Source: Usnea hakonensis | Lineage: Eukaryota > Ascomycota > Lecanoromycetes > Lecanorales > Parmeliaceae | NCBI GenBank assembly: GCA_013423325.1 | Contig: BLJB01000116.1 | Coordinates: forward strand, 304 to 24,831 | Length of the DNA: 24,528 bases | Reading direction: 5' to 3' | Shown here: positions 9,650 through 17,049 of the stretch, one piece after another | Layout of the letters: each line of letters opens with the position of its first letter | How positions within the stretch are numbered: the stretch's first letter is position 1 | The notes under the pieces: model-generated | Seen by the model: the letters and a program-made list of their open reading frames with translations, nothing else | Database searches by the model: none | What the model was told of the DNA's origin: nothing | Position numbers and translations under genes: made by a program

Positions 9650-12160
9650 TTACCTAAAAATGTCCGTAAATCTTCTCAAGATACCTTGTGGCTCCGTCTG
9701 CCTGCGCGAAGGGTTTTCCCCCGGCTTCTTGGCTTCGCCATCCTTCTTGGTTCCGCCAGCCTCTCGGCCATCGACACACCAGTGCTGGTCGGATGGTAGC
9801 CTTTCTCCGCAAATCATGGAGTCAAGATTGGGGTCGAAGAACTCGGCGCGCAGATCCCTAATCTTGATAGGGTCACTCTCTCTGTTGATATATATCCGAT
9901 GAAGGATTTCCACAAACAGGATACTACTCTTCTCTTTCTTAACTTCAACCAGTAATCCGATTTCTTTCGCATTAGACGCTGACAATTGGGGTACGATAAT
10001 GGCAAGATCTCGAGGCTGTTTTCGACCTCCAGTCTGCGGAGGGGCATCTTCGTCGGCAGGCAGCGCACGGTACCAATGCAACAACGAGCGATCAGAAGTG
10101 AAGTGAAATGTGGAAAGATCTGTTGTCAAGTTATCCCGCTTCGTGAATGTATGTAGCCGGAAGCCAGGATACCAGACCTCAAGGCCGTGCGGCACATTTA
10201 GCCTTGCCGTCCTGACTTGAATTGTCACAGGGTCTGGCGGCTCGATTGGATGACCTGAAAGCCACGACTCTGGGGCCCATCTATACCCTTTCTCGCAAAG
10301 CCGTTTACCCGGCACAAAAATAATACCGGGTGGAATCGCGCAAGGGTTACAGGCGCCAAGAAGATCAAGGAGTTTCTGCATTCGCTTATTGAGCTTTGTT
10401 TCATCATACTCTTCCATCTCCTCGATGCCACTGTCATCAGCAAAATCGTCTGTGTCTAGGTGCAAGAGCGTCGCAAGAGCCAGTGTCTCGTGCTGACGAT
10501 GTGCTGTCGTCCTCCATTGTACAGCCTTCCACACCGTCGCCACAAAATCGGGCGCGGTCACGAGTTCCTCTGGGGCTGAATCTGGCCCATGCATCTTCCG
10601 GCTCTCCTTCTCTAGAATCTGATAATAATATGTACGGCAAAGAGACGATATGATCGAATGCAGAGGTTCATCTTCCTTTCGGAACAGTCGCTCTAGTCGA
10701 TCCATAGAATAGACTTGGTCAATAAACTTGAAATACAAGTTCTGGCTGAGAAATGCTTCTTGTAAAGTCCATAGCCGGGTCATCCAGTTACTCAAAGTGA
10801 TGCGCATTGCCGGTCGCATATAACCTTCGCCTTTGTTAATGTTCATGAGACCATAGTCCAGAACAACCGTGTACTTCGCATTCTTATATACTTCATGCAT
10901 TCTCCCGATCGCTTTTCGCCGCTGTTCACCGCAATTCAACCCGATCGGTATAGCTAGCGTATCAATCCAGAAATTTTCGGGAGTCTCCACGTCGCCACCC
11001 CCGGCCACGATTTCTCCCTTGACTTCAGTGAAAGTAGAGCAGAACATCTTCAACACACATTCATTCATCTTATTGGTCTCACTGTTTCCAAATCCGTCAA
11101 TCCAAACATGGGAGAAGATTACATATTCTTTGTTGTAAGAAGAGTCCATCCCAATTATATCAATCTTTCTGGCACTAGGCTGAAACCGCAGTAGAGGGAT
11201 CTGCCCTCGATCGATGGTTTTGACTAGGTTCTGCGTATCCGTCTCCACTTCTTTGCACTCATTGCCGACACAATCGGGGCAGTGAAAGGGCTTGGGGCTC
11301 TGATGCTTGACTGGACGCCCTTGGTATGTAGCGTTACACTCTGTGCTCGTACAGAGAGCATGCTCCATAGCAATTCGGGCTTTGGGACGCATCTCCAAAG
11401 CATATAGAAGGCCAATGGTGCTGTTTCTCATCACTCCTTGCAGCATAGCGACCTTCTTTAAGCACCACCCAGATTCCTGACGAAATCCCTCTAGGACTAT
11501 GTGGCTGTATCCCCACCCTTGCCTGCTATAGTCATGCTCAGACCATCCTCGAAGACTGGATTTAGTTTTTCGTTGAATCTTTGTTAATGCGCTGCTCATT
11601 GTCTCTCCAAGAATCATAATCGAGACTACGACTCTGTCATCTATTGTCCACTTTGGTCGCCTGTCGTGATCCAAAGCGGAGCAGAATTCGAAGACATAGT
11701 GCCTGGCTTTGTCTAAAACCAATTGAGCCTGCAGAAGACGCGGCACCGATCCGTTAGGGTTCTCCAGCTCGTAACGAAGCCATCGTTCTAAGTACCAAGG
11801 CAATTTTTCCGTGGTGATATAATGGATATCATCTGTGCCTTTTCGAGTAAAGTGGTGCATGTCAAATTCAGGTTTAGGAAGATGGCCAAAGATAGCTCGT
11901 AAAACTTCAAAATAGAGCCACCCTTGCACAAATTTACTTTGTCGTCTTTGGAACCAGGTGGTCTCATCTAATCCTGACGGTTTTTGGGGTTGTATATGGG
12001 GATTTGGAATCAGTCGAGTGCCATCCTCACTCAAGATAATGTCTTGATCGCCAGAATGAAACGTATGGAAATTCGTTTCCTTCTGCCCTTTGATATCCGC
12101 TAATAACCGAACTGGGAGCAAATTGAGATCATCTATGGGTTTGAAGTCCAGATGCTCCAT
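9650..12160 (-). CDS. HET-domain (heterokaryon incompatibility) protein, 836 aa
   Basis: A single open frame, no intron needed, ending in TAA at 9650-9652. HET domain motifs in order: YVIFSHVW (346-353; family YxxLSYxW), WIDTLAIP (398-405; family WIDxLCIxQ), a 'RMHEVYKNAKYTVVLD' block (420-435) and RLWTLQEAFLS (462-472; family RxWxxQE). HET domains are fungal effector modules whose activation causes incompatibility-type cell death; the protein is expected in the cytoplasm. Just before the domain is a Cys/His cluster (C270, C275, H286, H293, C294, C297, C302) that could bind zinc. After it come ETLALATLLHLD (558-569) and IPPGIIFVPGKRL (609-621), blocks I associate with this large HET subgroup. 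The C-terminus (about 800-825) is charged and probably disordered. No signal peptide or membrane segment. Divergent from the TPR-ANK gene. The stop lies at the edge of RIP-type DNA, so the original C-terminus could have been longer. Confidence 0.93.
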   Translation of the reverse strand: MEHLDFKPIDDLNLLPVRLLADIKGQKETNFHTFHSGDQDIILSEDGTRLIPNPHIQPQKPSGLDETTWFQRRQSKFVQGWLYFEVLRAIFGHLPKPEFDMHHFTRKGTDDIHYITTEKLPWYLERWLRYELENPNGSVPRLLQAQLVLDKARHYVFEFCSALDHDRRPKWTIDDRVVVSIMILGETMSSALTKIQRKTKSSLRGWSEHDYSRQGWGYSHIVLEGFRQESGWCLKKVAMLQGVMRNSTIGLLYALEMRPKARIAMEHALCTSTECNATYQGRPVKHQSPKPFHCPDCVGNECKEVETDTQNLVKTIDRGQIPLLRFQPSARKIDIIGMDSSYNKEYVIFSHVWIDGFGNSETNKMNECVLKMFCSTFTEVKGEIVAGGGDVETPENFWIDTLAIPIGLNCGEQRRKAIGRMHEVYKNAKYTVVLDYGLMNINKGEGYMRPAMRITLSNWMTRLWTLQEAFLSQNLYFKFIDQVYSMDRLERLFRKEDEPLHSIISSLCRTYYYQILEKESRKMHGPDSAPEELVTAPDFVATVWKAVQWRTTAHRQHETLALATLLHLDTDDFADDSGIEEMEEYDETKLNKRMQKLLDLLGACNPCAIPPGIIFVPGKRLCEKGYRWAPESWLSGHPIEPPDPVTIQVRTARLNVPHGLEVWYPGFRLHTFTKRDNLTTDLSTFHFTSDRSLLHWYRALPADEDAPPQTGGRKQPRDLAIIVPQLSASNAKEIGLLVEVKKEKSSILFVEILHRIYINRESDPIKIRDLRAEFFDPNLDSMICGERLPSDQHWCVDGREAGGTKKDGEAKKPGENPSRRQTEPQGILRRFTDIFR

Positions 12161-12224
12161 TGATCCAAAAACACAGACAGTGCGTGTTCAGGCCAGTGCT
12201 ACATCTCGACAGTGAGAGCTGGGA

Positions 12225-12537
12225 CTGCGCCATCAGATGGGAATTTATGAAGTAATCTAGATTCAGCCTCACTGCTGGACGGCATAGCTGTGCCCCAATG
12301 TGCGCCCTGACTACAACATAAAATCTGGCTGCTCTGTCATGGATGTCACACCTTTTTGACAGACTCTACCAATAGTCAGCGCCATGGGATAAGACTTATT
12401 GAAGTAATCTTGATTCAGCCGCGCTGCCAGCTGAGCCGCAATATCCGAGTACCCTTAAGAACGCGCCCAGACTCCAACATAAGATCTGACTGCTCTGTCA
12501 TGGATGTCACACCTTTTGTTCAGACTCTACAAATAGC
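12225..12537. repeat. Tandem duplication of about 155 bp in the divergent promoter
   Basis: Two abutting imperfect copies: 12225-12376 (152 bp) and 12377-12537 (161 bp). Both begin with a 'GCGCCAT' block, share 'TGAAGTAATCT.GATTCAGCC' near the front and 'CTCTGTCATGGATGTCACAC' near the end, and finish with 'CAGACTCTAC.AATAG'. The middle has diverged with small indels, so the duplication is not recent. It lies 65-380 bp upstream of the HET start. It carries no RIP, as expected for a repeat shorter than the length RIP normally recognises. Confidence 0.88.
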
Positions 12538-12783
12538 CCTGAAGGACGCGATTCAACTTTACCAATGCAAAATGTGGATGACTCTGTATATGCAGCTGCG
12601 GCTTATTGATTAGCTTGCCATTGATAAGCTGGTTCTTAGTAAAAGATTGAGCCGTATGCCTTCAAACACTCGAGGATCCTACTTTCATTCCTGTGTAACC
12701 ACAGACAAGGTAAGATGAGGGTTTGTATATCAAATTTGTTGTCACTGAGCTGCTAAGATATTATGGGTGCCCTTTGGCTTCTT

Positions 12784-13071
12784 TTATCTCGGTGTCCGAA
12801 TATTTAGAACCCGCGTGAGTACGTACTGTTTTGTTGCATTTTCCGTGTTTAGGATCCCGCGGAAAAAAGCCCCGCCCCCACGCACACCTTTTTCTGAGAA
12901 GAGACCACTCAGCCGAGTCAGCCTGATCACTGTTTGAAGGTTCCTACAATCGTGCATCATTCGCTGCAAATTCAACAAGTCGCAAACTTCATCGCCATTC
13001 TCAACCTCACCAGCAAAGTCGAACCGGATTGGCGCAGCAAGGAATGAATTCAGGAAATCATCATGTGTCAA
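12784..13071 (-). CDS. Possible small protein of 95 aa, weak candidate
   Basis: A minus-strand frame beginning MTHDDFLNSFLAAPIRFDFA, followed by a leucine-containing, partly helical segment (residues 28-60) and a Gly/Phe run (about 64-71). I do not recognise it and see no domain. The first 60 residues have a protein-like composition; the rest does not. It lies between two divergent promoters, where a gene is not expected, and could be a chance frame or a gene relic. Included only because this stretch has no other explanation. Confidence 0.18.
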   Translation of the reverse strand: MTHDDFLNSFLAAPIRFDFAGEVENGDEVCDLLNLQRMMHDCRNLQTVIRLTRLSGLFSEKGVRGGGAFFRGILNTENATKQYVLTRVLNIRTPR

Positions 13072-13220
13072 AAGTTGGCACTGCTATCTACTAGTCCTGC
13101 GCGCTTTGGGCGCTGACTGCACCATCACACATGTGCAGAAACTAGTGTCGCACAGCCTGCACGAATCATTGCCCTGATTGGCATAGTATTACTAGCCTTT
13201 CATTTTAGGCACCCAATTTT

Positions 13221-15734
13221 ATGCCGGCTTATTTATATGGTCAGCCGATCGAAGCCCAGCTCGAGAAATCCATGTCGATCAAGCAGCGCCTTTCCCATCA
13301 AAATAAAAAATTTCTAGCAATCGTTAATCTCCCAGACCCTCAGTACTACTCAATCTACGAGAGGCTGAAAATCATGAGGACAACGTCAAAGGAAGGATCC
13401 GAAAACCCAGGTAGAGAGATGCTGGACACTCAAGACGGTCGAGAGATGATCCTTGACGAATTGAAGAAAGACGACACAGCTAAGAGATTCATGAATCTAG
13501 CCCTCGTGTTTGATGATCAAGGACACCCGAAGCTCGCTGAGGAAGCCTATAAACAGATGATCCAAAAAAGGAAAGAGACACCAATACAGAAGGATCAAGT
13601 CATAGTGTTCTGTCAAAGGAAAATCTCCTCCATTTTACGGCAACGTGGGCTGTATTCACGAGCTGAGGAAGAGTGCAAGAGCGTCTTGGATATCAGTATT
13701 GAGTATACTGGACCATTTTCGAAGTTCTCCTTGCTAGCCGCTGGCGATTTGGCACTAGTTTGGAGAGACCAGGGAAACTTTGATGATGCCTTCACCAAGA
13801 TCCTTGAGATCCTAGACAATGAAAGTTGCAGCCCTTATCAGGATGCGATGCATGTTCGTTTGGTGATCATTCTTGCCATCATACTCAGAGACTGTGGTCA
13901 CTACGATATGTCATTATTTCTGACAAAAAATGCCTTGAGAGTTTCCGATGAACTTTTTGGTAATGAGAATCCCTTCACTTTGGATCTTGCCTCGGAGTTG
14001 TCTCAAACTCTTACTGAAATGGGCAATCACCGCTTGGCTGAGGCATTTGCGGGACGTGCTCTTGATGGACTTGCAAAAACATTCGGGACAGATCATCCAC
14101 AGTCATTGAAAGCCGCTTCACGTCTCGCAAATGCCATGCGGTTCGGCGGACGTCTTGGCAATGCGACAGAGCTCTTTGAACGAACGCTTGAGGCGCAAAA
14201 ATTGCAGCTTGGTTACAATCACCCAGATACCGTGCCCACAAAACGCGGTCTTGCCGCTACTTACGCTTTGAAAGCGCGTTACAGAGACTCGGCACTTATT
14301 GTGCGTCAAATTTTGGCTCAAAAGAACCTTAGAAAGTCTCAAGAAGATACTGACTGGACGCCGAATGCGCTTGAAAACATTCTTGCAATCCAGAAAGCCC
14401 TGAGTACGGATTCTAAGCCCCAGAATGAGATGGAAGAAGAGATACACAGGATGGAAGATTTCTTTACAAAGCCATTCCGGAACGATGAAAGGAACCTGAG
14501 GCTGTGCGATGCCATCACCTTTTCTCAGAAGAACACTGAGGATCTACGAAGTCATAGTGATCGACAACGTTTGGAGGCGGCACGTTGTGTTTTAACAGGC
14601 GTGAGAAATGGGCTTTCTTCAAGCATAGACCAGACCTCTGTCAGTGGAATCTATGGAAACATTATGCATGCAGCTTGTATAGAAGGGAACCTGGAATCGG
14701 TCCAGAGATGGTTGAATCCTAGGAACATTAATGTGGAATGCGGAGTTTTTGGATCTCCGCTTTGCGCTGCATCATATGGTGGTCACATTCACATTGTAAA
14801 TCTGTTGCTCGAAAACGATGCCGACGTGAATAAATACGGTGACCACGGTTTCTCTGCCCTTCAACTGGCGTTGAGCATGGGTCACAACGATTTAGCTAGG
14901 ACACTTCTCAGGGCCGGCGCTAATGATGAGATGAGCGATCGCTGGTACGGAACTGCGCTCCATGAAGCATCAATGGCTGGTCAGGAGTCCACGGTTGATC
15001 TTCTTCTAGAGACCAAGGTACAACCAAATGCCGTCACTGGAATCTTTGGTACAGCACTTGCAGCTGCGGCCTGGAAAGGTAATCTCGCTATTGTACACGC
15101 TTTGATACATAAAGGCGCAATCGTCGACACCCAAGATGTAGGAAAAATGGCAATTGACTTCGCAGCTTCGGGCGCGCCTCAAGATAATATCATGGAAGCA
15201 TTGATGGGAGCAGCGGCTAACGGGAAGGAAGTGCTGAAACCGGAAGACACGTCCGAAACTCTGGAACAGAAGGTTCATGGGCAAGACAGGTCGCTTGTAG
15301 AAGAATTGAAACCAAAAGATCAGTCCGAGCCTTTTGAACAGGAGTTTCATGAGCAAGATAAACCACTTGTAGAAGATTCGATACCGAAAGAGAAGTCCGA
15401 AGCTTTAGGACAGAAGTTTCAAGAGCAAGATAAACCGCTTGTGGAAGATTTGAAACCAAAAGAACAGTCCAAACCTTTAGAAGAGAGGCCTTTGAAGCGC
15501 CCCAAGCCTATGGAACCGCCGATGCAAAAATTGACGAATCGCTCCGACCCAAACAACTTCAGAAGATCACTGTCGATTAGAGGCAGAAAACTAAGAGCCG
15601 GAAAGAAGAAAGCCGAGAAGACGCAGACAGGAAAGACGCCAGTGGGAAAAAACAAAGCCAGGCTTGAAAATTTGACTAAAAAGTTCACATCCGCAACTAA
15701 GAGTCTTATCCCATCGTCTGGGCACCGCTCTTGA
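13221..15734 (+). CDS. TPR and ankyrin-repeat protein, 837 aa
   Basis: One open frame with TGA at 15732-15734. N-terminal 80 residues: no recognised domain. About 85-365: kinesin-light-chain-type tetratricopeptide repeats, with 'LFGNENPFT' (245-253), 'TFGTDHPQS' (287-295) and 'QLGYNHPDT' (329-337) showing the typical G-x-x-HPxT register of about 42 residues. About 475-665: five or six ankyrin repeats, e.g. GTALHEASMAGQESTVDLLL (577-596). About 672-765: a charged linker of 24-residue repeats. About 775-830: a Lys/Arg-rich tail with a possible nuclear signal (RGRKLRAGKKK, 787-797). Such repeats are protein-binding sensor modules of fungal NLR-like receptors, but no NTPase or effector domain is present. 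An in-frame TAG at 13206-13208 precedes the chosen ATG; CATTTTAG there also looks like a 3' splice site, so an upstream exon is possible. Function unknown; scaffold or sensor by inference. Confidence 0.9.
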   Translation: MPAYLYGQPIEAQLEKSMSIKQRLSHQNKKFLAIVNLPDPQYYSIYERLKIMRTTSKEGSENPGREMLDTQDGREMILDELKKDDTAKRFMNLALVFDDQGHPKLAEEAYKQMIQKRKETPIQKDQVIVFCQRKISSILRQRGLYSRAEEECKSVLDISIEYTGPFSKFSLLAAGDLALVWRDQGNFDDAFTKILEILDNESCSPYQDAMHVRLVIILAIILRDCGHYDMSLFLTKNALRVSDELFGNENPFTLDLASELSQTLTEMGNHRLAEAFAGRALDGLAKTFGTDHPQSLKAASRLANAMRFGGRLGNATELFERTLEAQKLQLGYNHPDTVPTKRGLAATYALKARYRDSALIVRQILAQKNLRKSQEDTDWTPNALENILAIQKALSTDSKPQNEMEEEIHRMEDFFTKPFRNDERNLRLCDAITFSQKNTEDLRSHSDRQRLEAARCVLTGVRNGLSSSIDQTSVSGIYGNIMHAACIEGNLESVQRWLNPRNINVECGVFGSPLCAASYGGHIHIVNLLLENDADVNKYGDHGFSALQLALSMGHNDLARTLLRAGANDEMSDRWYGTALHEASMAGQESTVDLLLETKVQPNAVTGIFGTALAAAAWKGNLAIVHALIHKGAIVDTQDVGKMAIDFAASGAPQDNIMEALMGAAANGKEVLKPEDTSETLEQKVHGQDRSLVEELKPKDQSEPFEQEFHEQDKPLVEDSIPKEKSEALGQKFQEQDKPLVEDLKPKEQSKPLEERPLKRPKPMEPPMQKLTNRSDPNNFRRSLSIRGRKLRAGKKKAEKTQTGKTPVGKNKARLENLTKKFTSATKSLIPSSGHRS
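15234..15515 (+). repeat. 72-bp in-frame tandem repeat (24-residue units) in the TPR-ANK gene
   Basis: Three full units (residues 672-695, 696-719, 720-743) and a partial fourth (744-765) follow the pattern LKPKDQSE.(F/L)EQ.F..QDKPLVE(E/D). The units differ by both silent and replacement changes, so the array is not very young. The unit is charged and proline-containing, likely an extended linker between the ankyrin block and the basic tail. Its repeat number may vary between strains. Confidence 0.9.
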
Positions 15735-17049
15735 CGTCTCAATGCCTCAGTCCTGATGATTAGAAAACGTATGCCTTGCTATTGATGGGATACACGCTCT
15801 TACACTACTGGATGACTGAAGTTGTAAAGGTCTTACTACAGTATCTTTTTTTTTTTGTAACGTTTCTTGAACGTTTCTTGGGTTTTCATTTGACTCAAAA
15901 ATTGGAGACTACTATACACGTGATGTTAAATTGAACCTGTCTTTGCCGTTGGTCCATAAAGTGACTATCGGATAAAGGAAGAAAATAATATTGGTGAACA
16001 GCGATCGTCTTTCCTGACCGAAGCGATGTCCTCTTTGATCTCATTTACTGTGGCTGTAGAACATTCACTGATTGGCACACGCAAAGAAGCCAATAGCTCT
16101 TGTGGTATCTGGAACTGGGTTAGGGTAATTTGTAGTATGTTTATAATCTCTTTACGAGAATTATATTATACTTCGAACGCTAAGATAAGCAAAGCTGGCC
16201 CTAACCGTATCCTAGGGTGAGTACGAGTAGTAGTACTATTAACCAGTTGATAAAGTCGACTTGTTCTTAAAGAACTCGTCGTCTCGGTCTCGTCGTTTAT
16301 CGGATACCCTGACAAGGCATCGACTCAGACAGTATACCGCCGATTGGCATGATCCTGACTGGTCTTCCTGAAACTGAATACCTCGCGAGATGAGTTATCA
16401 GCAACATTGCCGGATATCCTTGTCTCCAATCCGCATTAGAATTTGGGCGCTGTGCTTGCAGTAGGCTGCGGTATGCAAGGCGCAAGGCATTCGAGCCTTC
16501 GCATGCTGCCTATTCATGAACACGTCTGAGTCTTCACTAGCCTCGTTGAGGATAAAATTCCAAGGCAGCTTCTAGGATTACTCGTTGGTCTCGGCCTAAA
16601 GGATTGTGACACTCGTGCAGGATGCTCGGTGACGAGCCATGGAATTCGGCGCAATGCCTTATCGCCAGTTCGGTGTGGGGAAGTGCGGATGATTTGAGCG
16701 TCTTGCATGAGTTAGGTAGCGTCGCAGCTCTAGTGCCTTGCCTTGCATTGCTTTAGTTCACCTTGCCTCAAAGGATGGGAGTGGATTTGGTCCCACTCAT
16801 TTCAGCCTGAAGAAGATACACTCCCTAAAGGCAGCTCCGTTGCCGACTGTAGAGCGACAGATAAGATGCGCTTCCCCGCCAAATCTGCCCGCGGTCTCCT
16901 ATATCGAGACATCCTGAACTTTATGAACCGTAGCTACGGAGTATGATTGGTGTCTCTTCAGGTCACAAGCTCAGAGCCTCGTCCTTCGACGCCTAAATCT
17001 CCTTCAACCAATAGAAACGATTGTTTAAACTTCCCTCTCGGTTTTCAAT
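15735..17049. other. Intergenic region of 1.3 kb without a convincing gene
   Basis: Contains the 3' end of the TPR-ANK gene, a T11 run (15846-15856), and a short direct repeat AACGTTTCTTG twice in succession (15859-15880). From about 16140 to 16310 CA/TG become sparser, suggesting a lightly mutated relic or RIP leakage. Several 60-70 codon frames exist on both strands between 16297 and 16946, but none has a recognisable motif and they overlap each other. Nothing else supported. Confidence 0.6.
17008..17012 (+). promoter_or_regulatory. CCAAT box upstream of the membrane-protein gene
   Basis: A CCAAT pentamer 38 bp before the chosen ATG, followed by a pyrimidine-rich CTTCCCTCTC stretch (17030-17039) of the kind found near fungal transcription starts. 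CCAAT is the binding core of the HAP complex in fungi; use here is inferred from position only. Confidence 0.4.

Larger units (their letters stand above)
12161..13220. other. Divergent intergenic region between HET and TPR-ANK genes
   Basis: About 1.06 kb with normal base composition separating two outward-reading start codons; it must contain both promoters. The HET-proximal third is a tandem duplication (listed separately). Around 12855-12890 there is a GC-rich run (CCCCGCCCCCACGC), the kind of site bound by C2H2 zinc-finger regulators, though this is only a pattern. A weak minus-strand frame (12784-13071) is also listed separately. No RNA gene seen. Confidence 0.65.

Noticed and set aside
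10396..10653. Open frame of 85 codons on the plus strand inside the HET gene
   Set aside because: It lies antisense to a well-supported coding region with HET motifs and has no recognisable motif of its own; an overlap shadow. The same applies to the other short frames within 9650-12160.
12356..12613. 85-codon plus-strand frame in the divergent promoter
   Set aside because: It runs across the second copy of the tandem duplication; the first copy does not keep the frame, so coding is unlikely.
15006..15742. Minus-strand frames of 80-116 codons opposite the TPR-ANK gene
   Set aside because: They are antisense to ankyrin repeats and the 72-bp array, and their apparent internal repeats simply mirror that array.
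16118..16126. TTAGGG as a telomere-derived repeat
   Set aside because: Only one unit on each arm of the inverted repeat; a telomeric tract would show several units in a row.
16297..16946. Three frames of 62-67 codons between the TPR-ANK and membrane-protein genes
   Set aside because: No motif, no good start context, and they crowd one stretch on both strands. I could not support any as a gene.
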